A stretch of DNA of 64,000 nucleotides from Deroplatys truncata (taxonomy: Eukaryota > Arthropoda > Insecta > Mantodea > Mantidae), in contig CM060975.1 of assembly GCA_030765065.1 (NCBI GenBank), forward strand, positions 165,760,993-165,824,992, given 5' to 3'. Below the pieces are notes generated by a model. The model saw only the letters and a list, made by a program, of their open reading frames with translations, did no database searches and was not told the DNA's origin. This document shows, in pieces, positions 11,706 to 22,478 of the stretch; position 1 is the stretch's first letter, and every line of letters starts with the position of its first letter. Made by a program: the position numbers and the translations under genes.

Positions 11706-12035
11706 CTAAAGGAGGAATAGGTATAGGCCACAAAGACACCGCCAATTAAAGCTTACAAATGTTTGACACCCTTTGGACGTATTTTCTCAATACTGAGGGT
11801 GAAGGAACCCCTCCCCGGCGCTAAAGTTCTAAATACCTGTGTAATCAATCAGGTAATGTTCGTCCATGCATAACATCACATAACGTTTATACTGCTACCA
11901 AAGGCTATATTTCGTTCTAACGTCCCGGTATCGCGCCTCTAAAGGGCTGGACGCGGGCCACCGATCGATGAATACAATTATTCCAATTAAGTATTTTTTA
12001 TTGATACAGTAAAAAGAGTAATTCGGATAGTATCG

Positions 12036-12062
12036 TATATATATATATATATATATATATAT
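12036..12062 (+). repeat. (TA)n microsatellite
   Basis: Uninterrupted alternating TA of about 13 units. Confidence 0.9.
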
Positions 12063-12469
12063 AGCGTAAACCGATTAGTATCACAAGTGTTCATGGTAAT
12101 TCAGAGCAGCGATTCGTACCAGAGCTATTTAAGGTAATTTCGCATGATTAGGGTAGCATCCCATGCATTTAAGTTATTTTAACAAGTAATCCTGATAGTG
12201 TGACTGGTATTCATGGTAATATAGAGAGTAATTAGACTATAAACAGTTCTTATCCAATACTACAACACTTTTATATATTTTTTTCTAATTCTTACATACT
12301 GTTTAAATGTTAAACAGTTAGTGTGCGAGACGGAGAGTGATGAACAGTATATCGGTTTTCAGTGAAGGTATATTATTCTAAACTAACCGCACACCAAACA
12401 CTCTAACGTATCCCTACCTTGACTTCTCATTGACTATTCAATCCTATCATCGTCTAAACTAACCAACGT

Positions 12470-12820
12470 AAAAAGACGTCACACTACGTAACATAAGCAC
12501 GCAACCACGTTACAAGTCATAACACCATTATCATAACCACGTGATAAGACGTAACCAACGTAACATAAGCACGCAGCCACATAACACAGTGTAACATCAC
12601 GTAACAATACGTAACACCACGTATCATAACCACGTAACTAGATGTCACACTAAGTAAAATAAGCACGTAACCACGTGACAAGACGTAACCAAAGTAACAC
12701 CACATAACATAAGCACGTAGCACCACGTAACAACACGTAACTACCATGTAATCACGTAACATGACGTAACATCCTGTGACTTGACGTAACCAGAAACGTA
12801 ACAAGACGTAACATCACCTA
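12470..12820 (+). repeat. Degenerate short tandem array, core CACGTAAC
   Basis: Roughly 350 bp dominated by CACGTAACA, GACGTAAC and ATAAGCACG words every 9-20 bases. The array also keeps the minus strand open (12517-12804), but that translation is a repeat artefact rich in Val, Tyr and Cys. Confidence 0.75.
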
Positions 12821-13029
12821 ATCTCCCTAACCAGAGAAGTTGGTTACTGAAATGGAAGAATCACAACTTAAGGGCAGCAACTGGGCTCTGCTTGCTGTGG
12901 AAGGGATTCGCCTTCGTATTAACAAGCACAATCCGTTACGAAGAAGTAGCTAAATACCTCTGCCTCCATCTGTTGAAGCAAGGAAAGTCTGCATTAACAT
13001 ACAGGAATATACTGATGAGCAATGCTACT

Positions 13030-14078
13030 TGTATTCTCATATCTTCCCCCACATAAACGTATACTCCACTCCTCAACCTCGGTTTAACCTACTGCCTCTC
13101 CTCGTATTCCCTACCTCTATCATATAAAGGGCGTTCCCCTCCTTCAGCCCTACTCTACCTTGGATCTCTCCTAGTTTTCCCTATCTCTCCCATATAAACG
13201 CAGTTTCCTCCTTGAACGTTCCTCCAATCTAGCTACTCCCATCGTTTTCCTCGTCTCCCCCATATAAACGCATACTCTGCCATTCAAACCCTGCTAACCT
13301 AATACCTCTCCTCGGTTTGCTATCTCTCCCATATAGTCATATTCTACCCTTCAAGCCCTGTCTAGTGTAGCATCTCTCTTCATATTACCTTTCTCTCCCG
13401 TATAAAGCGTATCCCTCTCTCCTTCAGCATCTGTCTAGCCAAGCATCTCTCCTTGGTTTCCTACCTCACCCGTTATAAACCTACATTTCCCTCCGTCAGT
13501 ATCTGTCTAGTCTATCATCTCTCGCCGTTTCCCATATATTCCCCATATAAACGCATACTGTACCCCTCAACCTCTGTCTAGACTAGCACCTCTCCTCGTA
13601 TTCCCCCACCTATCTCATATAAAGCGCATTGCTCCTCCTTCAGCCCGTGCTCTACCACGGATCTCTACTCGTATTCCTTATCTCTCCCATATAAACGCAT
13701 TTTCCTCCTTGAAGACTCACTCAACCTAACATCTACCTTCGTTTTCCTCGTCTCTCCATATAAACGCATACTCTACCATTCAAACTCTCTCAGCCTAATA
13801 CCGCTTCTCGGTTTGCTATCTCTCCCATATAGTCATATTCTAGCCTTCAAGCCCTGTCTAGTGTAGCATCTCTCTTCGTATTCCCTACCTCTCTCGTATA
13901 AATCGTATCCCTCCCTCATTCAGCATCTATCTAGCCTAGCATCAGCCCTGGTATTTCCTATCTTTCCCATATAAACGCATCTTCCTCCTTGAATCGTCGC
14001 ACCTACCCTCGTCTTCCCTATCCTTTCCCATATAAACGCATTTCTGTGCCAGCTTTCCCTACAATATTCTACTCATGT
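13030..14078 (-). repeat. Right arm: inverted copy of the 71-bp higher-order repeat
   Basis: Read on the minus strand, the monomers follow the left-arm order from the outer end: an end monomer, then types 7, 1, 2, 3, 4, 5, 6, 7, 1, 2, 3, 4, 5. The plus-strand signature is CCCATATAAACGCA. Many monomers differ from their left-arm partner at only a few positions. Confidence 0.85.
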
Positions 14079-14261
14079 GCAGTAACTTTACCATGAATTC
14101 TCACTGTACCGGAACCTAAACTCCCTTCTCGAGTGCTCCCCCTAGGCGATTGCTCTACCTCTAAGTTACATCTCCCATGTGTTTCCCAGGTGTGTAAATA
14201 CACATATGTTCTTAAAAATAATGCATTAAAGTTACGTTCATCCTGAATATAAACAGAGACA

Positions 14262-14341
14262 GAGCGCGCGCGTGCGTGGTGTGTGTGTGTGTGTGTGTGT
14301 GCGCGTGAGTGTGTGTGTGCGTGTGCGTGTGTGTGTGTGCG
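14262..14341 (+). repeat. (GT)n / (GC)n-mixed microsatellite
   Basis: GTGTGT tract with GC and GAGTGT interruptions. It generates open frames on both strands that are artefacts. Confidence 0.9.
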
Positions 14342-15088
14342 TGCATTTCTGGTCAAATACGTCTTCTCGCTTACTCCTACTTTCCTTCGATATATGATTT
14401 TTAACGCTTGCATTGTATGGTTGATCACCATATTCTTGATAACTTTTACTCAAACAGGTGTTGCGTCATAATTATAATCATTATCATGACGTGATCATCT
14501 CTTTATCAGTGACACTTCTGATTAGGATTTCCTGACAGAAAGTTTCATTTACCTATAATTACTGCTTTTACTCCTACTTTTCTGTGTAATGCCCTATTTT
14601 CCGGTTAGTGACAGTCCTAAAGAAACAAACAGTTGACATAATCATAAGTACAAAATGAAGAGGAAAATTAAAGTGAATGAAAGTTTTTATTTTGCAGAAG
14701 AAGAGCACATGTAGGGAAGAAGACATATTGGCTCATCACCTGTTCACCTCGCTCTCCAAGGCCCTCACCTCTATGTGACCCTTGCTGGCACGATAATGGG
14801 CGACCAGTGTGTTTAATAGCGGCATGGAGGAGGCAAAAACTGCCTCTTCTCATTAATCACTGTTGAGGATAATCCACTGGAAATCGCCTTTCCCCACTCC
14901 ATCTCACAGGCCACTCTTCCTCAACGATGTGGTTGTGTTTACCGTTAAAAAGGCTGTTCCATATATCCAACCACACACAATTACATAATACGCAGTAAGG
15001 GTTCTATTTTACTCCTCTTATCATTTCCATTTTTTGGCCTATACAAACTTTTCGTGCTCACCATAAGTAATATATAGTTAAAAATCTT
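14342..15088. other. No gene seen; AT-rich sequence
   Basis: Only short frames and no repeat recognised. Confidence 0.5.
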
Positions 15089-15900
15089 ATGTTACACTCG
15101 CATGACTTTCTCTACTCTTGTACAAACTAGTTTTACTAACGCTTATTCTCCATCTACTTCATGTTAATCGAGATAAACATTTGCAGATCGCATTGCTAAT
15201 TTTCTTTAAGCATAGTCAAATGTGGAGCTATGTGGAGCATTTGATTCTCTTTGCATGTCCAGGATGTAAAAAAAAATCCAATAACGAATTCCCATTTGAG
15301 ATAAAGTGTAAGTATTGGAAAATTCAACAAATAACAAGGGGTATCTCGGAAATGGTTCATTAAAGAAAAAATAATGTAAATTGTGTTTTTTAACAGATCT
15401 ACAGTTTTTGTGTAGAAACATTTTGTCTATATCTTAAAATTTACCAGTTATGCAAAGTTCATTCAGAATGAAGAATACTTTTGGAGACATTTCCAGAAAA
15501 TTCAATACATACATTTTATTTGTCATAAGAATATCTTAAATATATTATATTTTAATCAAAATCGTTAGAGTCATTTGTGAGAAAATCAAAATTTTCGAAA
15601 AATGTTCCAGGTAAATGCTTCTCTGAGGTGTGAGGATTTTTGAAAATCTTCCTGTCACATCTTTGAAAGATACTGAACCTAAATACGAATAGTCGGATAA
15701 ATACGAAGTTTGGTATTTATCCGACTTTTCGTTTTTGAGTTATGCTGTTCACACACACACACACACACACACGACCTTTTTCCAAAAGTTTCTTTTATTC
15801 ACGGGGGCTCAAAACATGCATTTCCGGTGAAATCTCGGTATCGAATTTTTGGGTGGAATGTAATGCTTCTCCCTAATTACTATACGTAGTAGAGAAAGTA
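15089..15900 (-). mobile_element. R1 repeat, copy B (near full length, reverse orientation)
   Basis: Runs from the right end (TTACACTCGCATGACTTTCTC) to the left end palindrome (CTATACGTAGTAGAGAAAG). Internal landmarks in reverse: CCAGAAAATTCAATACATAC, TCCGACTTTTCGTTTTTGAG, an (AC)n tract at 15750-15772, and GGTGAAATCTCGGTATCGAA. About 810 bp. Best copy for defining both ends. Confidence 0.85.
15750..15772 (+). repeat. (AC)n microsatellite inside R1 copy B
   Basis: About 11 AC units at the GT-rich site of the R1 family. Confidence 0.9.
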
Positions 15901-16231
15901 AAAATGAACGCTTCTGTCCAATGTACTGTGAACTAAATCCTAATTTTTTGAACTGCTAGTTCAAAGACTGAGTAGCCCCATTACTTCATGTAAACGTTCA
16001 AAAGCTTGAAAGCTCCTGTTAGCGACACTCTCTATACTTAAGGCTCATACAATTCCTGAAATTCCTCACGTAGGTACGGATTTATATTTTTGACACGTTG
16101 GGGTAGGAAGCAAAATAGTTTGGAACGTTCCAACAGGTCCTTGCAAAGCCGTAATTTCAACTATAGGGTCCCAAAGCAGTAGCACTAACGCGAAAGTTCT
16201 AGGGTTTTGCAACTGGTAATTAAAACTCTTA

Positions 16232-16775
16232 TCTATCCGAGCGAGATGGCTCCACGGTAATGGGTGGGGCTCGCATTCGCAAATCCCAGGTTCAATTCTC
16301 GTAGGGGCAGTCATTCTGGCCATGAGTTGTTTCGTGGTTTCCCCGGGTCAGCAGGCGAACGCTGGTGTGCTTCCCTTTCTACCCCAAATTTTCTGTCCGC
16401 TGTAAATTTCCTTTCATTTGTCTCAGGGTTGTAGGACAAGGCGACGGCAGTAGTTTGCTGTGGGAGGGACGGTGGAATTTGCGCTCTGGAAAGATTTCTC
16501 CCGGACTATTGGGGCCCCCTTCCTGGAAGCTATCTCGATTGTGGGTCCCTTGGGTTTCGCGGGGGTTAGGCAAAGCTACCCGACGTCAGGATTGGCACCA
16601 TGTTGCACTCTTTAGGGATACCGTCCCAGCTTGCACACATCGTCGTCCAGATTATGTCGCCGTTCCGGTCTCTCCGTCAACCCTTGGAAACAAAAAAGGG
16701 CAAACTATGGCCTACTTATGGTGCTGTGCTCCAGTTACTGCAGTCCACTCCGTCTGCCTACTCCTAACGTTGTAA
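16232..16775 (+). mobile_element. Long tRNA-derived SINE (family R2), plus strand
   Basis: Starts with CGAGCGAGATGGCTCCACGG (A-box side), then a B box (GGTTCAATTCTC) near 16290. Next come the family hallmarks CCATGAGTTGTTTCGTGG and GGTCAGCAGGCGAACGCTGG, and a GC-rich body. The two overlapping frames 16365-16775 and 16631-16885 lie inside the SINE and are not evidence of a gene. Confidence 0.75.
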
Positions 16776-17148
16776 TCGCAGAGAGACGTTGCGTTACAAT
16801 ACACATAACACTTAGAGCATGCATATCAGGTAAGTCCTGGAAACCGTTTGTACTTAAGATTATAACAGTGGACATCAATCACTAGGAAACTTCCAGCCAA
16901 TCATATTTAATCATACTATTAAGCTCTTGCTTCACATACAATCCAGATGCTATTTTGGAATATACAATCATTAGCATCATGCAAACTGCTACAAGACAGT
17001 CCCCATGTTGGACGTGACATAAGTTAAGGGAAAAGTAATTATAACAAATATTTACTAGGGGTAATGTGTGTGAATTGTTATTAACACCACGTTATGAATT
17101 CGTGCGTGGAAGGCTGACTGTATGGAGGGATGAAGGGAAAAATCTGTT

Positions 17149-17375
17149 GTGTTACACTCACATGGCTTTCTCTACTCTTGTACAAACTATTCTTGTAAAC
17201 GCTTATTCTCCATATGCTTCATGTTAATCCAGATATCGAGATGTTAATCTTATTGCTAATTTTCTTGTAGATGCAAGGGGAATTGGTAGGCTTTAAGCGA
17301 TAGTCAAATATTTTAAGAGCTGGTTGCTATGTCGAGTATTCCATTCTCTTTGCATTACCAGGACAAAAAAAATAA
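17149..17375 (-). mobile_element. R1 repeat, copy C, right-end fragment
   Basis: Begins TTACACTCACATGGCTTTCTC and follows copy B through GCTTATTCTCCAT and CTCTTTGCATTACCAGGA, then homology stops. The matching remainder of R1 is found at 18205-18910, so this is probably one element split by ~830 bp. Confidence 0.75.
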
Positions 17376-18204
17376 GTGCTATAGATTTTAACTGTACAGT
17401 AAACACACCGTAGAGATAGCACCGGAAAAATGTTTTTAACACACCTCTAAATCCCTCGGTATGATCCCTTGTAACGCAAAATTATTTGTCACTGCATTGC
17501 AGATTACTTTTACATCATCAATTACAATATCCTGCAGCCAAACCTCATCAGCGCACTAGTAAGGCGGATATGGCATAACACCATCATAATTTGAAATTGA
17601 TTTTAACTGCAAAGCATTGCCTAAATGAAGAATTGTATCATTTACTTCAGAACTCAAGCATCAATATTTATTACAGCTGAAGAACATAACGCCATAACCG
17701 AGTTGCTTGTGCACTGTGTGTTTTTAACCTCACCAAATATGTCGTTATTTTGGCTCAAGGTGCCAGCAATCACTTTGGCTGCTTTCACGGAAAACAACTT
17801 CTTAACATTAAAATTAAAGCTGGTTCGTTTCTCACTAGGCACTATGAAAAGTTTTAAAACGTAAACCAGTAAACAAAGAACAGAAACCAAAGCAGAAACA
17901 TCTGAAAATGGTACTATAACAAATAATATATAAATGAATAAAATGAAACAGCCCTTAAACCCTGGAAATAAAAATTATAAACTAAAATAGGAACATTTAA
18001 AATGCTACTATAACGAACAATAAAATATGAATTAATAAAATGAAACGATCTTACGAAATTACTTCAAATCAGCATTCCTTTAAAGCAAAAGCCGATAGAA
18101 GATTCACAAAATCATACCTGTTCGTTTATTTCTCAGTATAAAAAATATTTGACTATCGCTTAAGACCCACCATTTTACCCTTGTTTTGTATTTGCAAGGG
18201 CAAT
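17376..18204. other. Sequence separating the two halves of R1 copy C
   Basis: AT-rich and non-coding. An inverted match of about 22 bp (TTAAGCGATAGTCAAATATT at about 17295 and its complement at about 18145) brackets it, and TTGGTTGCTATGT occurs on both sides (about 17321 and 18237). This could be an inserted element or an inverted rearrangement within R1. Confidence 0.5.
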
Positions 18205-18910
18205 AGCCCTTAAACGTGGACATATCTCTTAATAGTTGGTTGCTATGTGCAGCACCATTCTCTTTACCACAGATTAATACTCTTTGCATATCCAAGACAA
18301 AAAAATGAATAACAAAAATTTATAGTATAAAGTATAAGTATTGGAAAATTTAAGGCAATAACAAGCAATATCTCGAAAATGGTTCACACAACAAAAAAAT
18401 GTATATGACATAAATTGTGTATTTTAACGCGATCTACATTTTTGGGTAGTAACATTTTGTCTATCTCTTATGGTTTACCAGTTATGCAAAAGTTGTTCAC
18501 AAAGAACACTTTAGGAAACATTCCCAGAAAGTTCGACGTATACATTTCATTTGACATGAAAATATTTTAAACATATGATATTTTAATCAAACTAGTTAGA
18601 GCCATGTTTGAGTAAATTAAAATTTTCGAAAAATTTTCCATGTAAAGGGTAATCTGCGGTGGGGGGATTTTCTTGAAAACCTTCGTGTCGCATCTCTAGA
18701 AGATACTGAACCTAAATACTAAGTTTGGTGTTTATCTGATGGTTCGTTTCTGAGTTATGCTGTTCATAGACACACAAACGGACATGTTTCCAAAAATGCT
18801 TTTTTGGATTCAGGGTATCTCTAAACATATACTTACGGTGAAATCTCGGTATCGAATTTTTGGGTGGAATACAATACTTCCCCTACTTACTATACGTAGT
18901 AGGGAAAGTA
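18205..18910 (-). mobile_element. R1 repeat, copy C, left-end part
   Basis: Follows copy B from CTCTTTGCATATCCAAGACA to the end palindrome (CTACTTACTATACGTAGTAG near 18883), with GGTGAAATCTCGGTATCGAA near 18838. Confidence 0.82.
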
Positions 18911-19067
18911 AAAAGGAACGGGAGCATCGAAGAATCATAATGTATCACGAAAGAACACGAGTGAGGCAAGTAATAGCGAGCTAAGAGTATTTTGCTGTAT
19001 AATTATATGTAAATACTGGTGGATAGACTTGACTGTTAACTTGGAACGGTTATTCGCAGCCAAGCAC

Positions 19068-19911
19068 TTTTACTTTCTCTACCGAGCACATAGTAAGTAG
19101 GGAGGGTATTGCTTTCCACCCAAAAATTCGATACCGAGATTTCACTGGAAATACGTGTTTTGAGGCTCCTAAATAAAAAAAAGCATTTTTAGAAAAAGGT
19201 CCGCGTGTGTGTCTATGAACAACAACTCAAAAACTAAAAGCCAGACAAATACCAAACTTGGCATTTAAGCTCAGTATCTTCTAAGGATGTGACACGAAGA
19301 TTTTCAAGAAAAACCTTCACTTCAATTACCGTTTATATGGAATATGTTTCCAACATTTTGATTTTGTAAAAAAGTGTAAGGATTTTGATTAAAGTATCAT
19401 ATATTAAAGATATTTACATTTCAATATATATGTCTTGAATTTTCTGGGAATAACCCTTATAGTCTTCATTTGGAAGGAATATTGTATAATCTTGTATAAC
19501 TGGTAAACGTTAAGCGATAGACGAAAACGTACTGCACAAGAAATGTACATCTATTTAAAATACACAATTTATTTCAAATACGGTTTTTGTGGCATAAGTC
19601 ATTTCTGAGATATCGGTTATTAATGGTTCGAATTAATTTCTTGGTCATTCTCCTAAAGTCCTTTCAATATTTATTGTTTCTCGCGATTGCATGGAAAAAG
19701 TATGTAATTTTGAGGCCAGCATATAGCAACCGGTTCTTAAACACTTGACTATCGCTGTTCTGTTTGTATCTATAACGAAATGTGTAATGTAGCTATTTCT
19801 GCAAAGGTTTATTTGGATTAAAGCGAAGTGGATATAAAATAATCTTTAGTAAGAATAGTTTGTGTAAAGTCTAATAAACGATAGAGAGTGTAGAAAGTCA
19901 TGTGAATGCAT
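19068..19911 (+). mobile_element. R1 repeat, copy D (full length)
   Basis: Starts TTACTTTCTCTACC and ends GTGTAGAAAGTCATGTGAATG, with all internal landmarks. The inverted ends ACTTTCTCTAC / GTAGAGAAAG (an 11-bp core) are seen best in copies F and I. About 840 bp and no ORF. Confidence 0.87.
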
Positions 19912-20378
19912 CACATTAGATTTTTTTAACTGAAACAGTCGTGAATGTCTACTGAAAAATAACCATTTTACCCGCTTCTACCGTATGCGCGTATACAGAC
20001 ATACCGGTAGGTCACACCTGCAATTCGGTTCAACATGGCCCAGTCAGGGGCGCTAAGATATGGATTAACAACATCCTCAAACTTCATAAAATTCACAGTT
20101 CGCTCTTTGCCTGGAGCTCCTTTACTTTATAATTTAAACTTTGTATCATTCGTAAATCATGCATCATCGTAGTGTTACGGCAACCTTCCCCCGCCAAAAT
20201 CTTCGTGTTTATGAATGGGGAAGTTAAATGCTTCCTTGCTTTTCCTTCTTTGCTTACCTATATTTAAAAAAAAATCAATGTTTAGACAACTGGGAATACA
20301 TGTTTTGAGGTTCCCTGAATAAACAAATATTTTAGTAAAAGGTACGTGATTGTATATGTGCTGCCTGCGTGCGTGACG

Positions 20379-20665
20379 ATCTCCGCGGTGTAGTGGTTGC
20401 CATGCTAGCCTCTTGTTTCCGAGCTCGAGAGTTCAAACCCGGCGGAGGGCGATGAATTTTTTTTCGGGCGTAAAAATCCTTAGCATGGCTTCCTTCGGAA
20501 GGGAAGTATAGCCGGTGGTCCCGTGTCGTATATTTAAGGCATGTAAAGGAACCTCAAGCCTGAAAAAGAGACCTCTGAACAAAACTTACTGTTTTTTAGC
20601 GCCAAATATAGAATGGAACGCTAAGGACCACAGTAGTTAAGGAGCGTCCATAAATAAAGCTCAAT
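20379..20665 (+). mobile_element. tRNA-derived SINE family S1, full-length copy
   Basis: The tRNA-like head reads CGGTGTAGTGGTTGCCATGC (A-box region), then AGTTCAAACCC (B box) about 45 bases later. The body includes CGTAAAAATCCTTAGCATGG and TGGTCCCGTGTCGTA. The 3' end is GAGCGTCCATAAATAAAGCT. Other copies are at 20927-21126 and 52746-53003. It inserts into R1 copy E. Confidence 0.85.
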
Positions 20666-20926
20666 GTTTGTATGCGTGTGTGTATGTATGTGTATGTGTG
20701 TGAACAACACAACTCAAAAACGAAAAGTTGGTTAAATACCAAACTTGGAATTTAAGTTCAGCATCTTCCAAGGATGCGGTGCGAAGATTTTCAAGAACAT
20801 TCCCCCACAGTAGAATACCCTTTATAGGAAAAGATTAGGAAAATTATGATTTTCTCAAAAATAGCCATAACGATTTTGATTAAAATGCCACATTATGTTT
20901 AACATATCTTCATGACAAATAACTTC

Positions 20927-21126
20927 GGGTGTAAAATTACTTAACATGGCTTCCTTCGGAAGGGAAGTAAAGCTGGTGGTCCCGTGTCGTAGATTTACGA
21001 CACTAAAAGAACCTCAAGCCTGATAAAGAGGCCTCTGAGCAAAATTTCCGGTCTTTCACGCCCAATATAGAATGGGACACTAAGAACCACAGTAGTTAAA
21101 AAGTGTCCATAAATAAAACTCAATTT
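20927..21126 (+). mobile_element. tRNA-derived SINE family S1, 5'-truncated copy
   Basis: Begins within the S1 body (CGGGTGTAAAATTACTTAAC) and ends at GTGTCCATAAATAAAACTCA, lacking the tRNA-like head, as expected of incomplete target-primed reverse transcription. The flanks ATGTTTA...GACAAATAA and ATGTTTA...GGCAAATAA look like an imperfect target-site duplication. Confidence 0.82.
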
Positions 21127-21590
21127 AATGTTTAGTTTATGGCAAATAAAATGTATACCTTAAATTTTCTGGGAATAACCTCTGATGTCCTGTTCACTTT
21201 TAATTGCCTTTTTATCATTCGTAAACCGCATATAAAATACGTAAATCTCTTTAATGCACACAGTTTGTGTCGCATAAACTTTTTTGGGGGAGGGGGGAAT
21301 CCCTTGCTATTGATTTTAATTTTCAAAGATATGCTACACTTTTTACGTATGGGCAGTCGCTATTCATTTTTTTCTTTTCTCGTGGTCATGCAAGGAGCAA
21401 AAATTTCAAAGCCATCACATAGCCACACGCTTTTTGAAAATACCACTATGGCTTTACCTACCGTATCCTACAACGAAATGTGCAAATCTGAATTGAAAGT
21501 TTATCTTTATATTTGATATTTGATAGAATAATAAGATTTTGTGAGAATATGTTACAGAAACGTGAATACAGAAGGTCATTGAATGCAACA

Positions 21591-22213
21591 AATAAGAATT
21601 TTTATATTATAGTTGTTATTGATGTTAATTTAGGCCTCTCTTGGGACAATAAATACACATTTTGGGAGAGTGAACGGAAGATTTAGTGTGAATCATAAAT
21701 GCAGAATAAACAAGAGGTAATTTTAGAATATAATTATGATTTTTCCACTAATGGATATGCCTTTTCTTCACCCTTCTATTTTTATTTATTATTCGCCTTC
21801 ATATTATATGAATTTTCTCTAATTTTCATCATTAGCGATATAATAGAGACACTTGTTTAGATTATTAGAAGAGTTTAAATTTATTTTTGTTAATAGTGCT
21901 TACTTTAGGAACATTTCTGGAATTTGTGTGTCTATCAGCGTGTTTTAATTATATTTTCAAAGTTTAAAAATAATGGGGTCTAAGGAATAAGAAATACCAT
22001 ATAATCTTATATTTCTGTCTCTGTTATTTGTTATAAGGAGGGTTTAGATCCCGTATTGCACATAAGAATTTGTAGCTCTAGGCTAAAGGCGGTCCAACAC
22101 AAATTTCAGAAATATTCACCCAATTTGCTTCATTCTTATACTCTGTATGGTTACAGATCAGCGTTTCCAAAATGATATAACGAAGGGTAAATAGGCGGTA
22201 AATGATAAAAGAA
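21591..22213. other. No gene seen; AT-rich sequence
   Basis: No motif or repeat recognised. Confidence 0.5.
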
Positions 22214-22239
22214 TATTATTGCTATTATTATTATTGTTA

Positions 22240-22328
<89 letters not shown>
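22214..22328 (+). repeat. (TTA)n microsatellite
   Basis: About 38 trinucleotide units, nearly pure, with a few TTG variants at the left end. A poly-isoleucine translation on the minus strand is an artefact. Confidence 0.97.
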
Positions 22329-22330
<2 letters not shown>

Positions 22331-22478
22331 GTATAAAGTGTTGAGCAGTGGGACTCTAGGTAGATAATAATCGGAAATTGAAATTCTTTTGACATTGAAA
22401 ACATTAAATTGTGCCTTTAAAGTATTTACTTTTACTGTTTTCGTTGAACCCATAATTATTATAACTCCTAATACTTTT

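Larger units (their letters stand above)
11706..13029. other. Unpaired centre of the foldback element
   Basis: Holds no long ORF. A (TA)n microsatellite lies at 12036-12062, and two ~120-bp sub-repeats share TTCATGGTAAT (about 12087 and 12207). An ACGTAAC-rich array follows at about 12470-12820. Confidence 0.6.
10418..14078. mobile_element. Foldback-like element: long inverted arms built of 71-bp tandem monomers
   Basis: The left arm (10418-11705) and right arm (13030-14078) are inverted copies; the outermost match includes AAGCTGGCACAGAAATGCG on the left and its complement near 14034-14056. Each arm is a tandem array of ~71-bp monomers, mostly starting TTTATATGGG, and monomer types follow the same order inward in both arms. 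The unmatched centre (11706-13029) holds a (TA)n tract and an ACGTAAC-rich array. No transposase is visible. Tandemly repeated inverted arms with a non-repeated loop are the hallmark of Foldback (FB) elements in Drosophila, but homology to FB is not shown. The alternative is an inverted duplication of a satellite block. Confidence 0.75.
20238..21590 (+). mobile_element. R1 repeat, copy E, interrupted by two SINEs
   Basis: R1 sequence is seen at about 20238-20378 (AATACATGTTTTGAGG), 20666-20926 (CACAACTCAAAAACGAAAAG) and 21127-21590 (TTAAATTTTCTGGGAATAAC, then a diverged right part). The two gaps hold SINE copies of the same family. The order of events is therefore R1 first, SINEs later. Confidence 0.78.

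Noticed and set aside
11513..11731. 72-codon minus-strand frame
   Set aside because: Lies in the 71-bp tandem monomers; Ser/Leu/Pro-rich repeat translation.
12517..12804. 95-codon minus-strand frame
   Set aside because: Product of the ACGTAAC-rich tandem array; composition is repeat-driven.
14069..14471. Several 62-120-codon frames on both strands
   Set aside because: They come from the GT/GC microsatellite, which is open in most frames.
16365..16885. Two overlapping frames of 136 and 84 codons
   Set aside because: They fall within an R2 SINE beginning at 16232.
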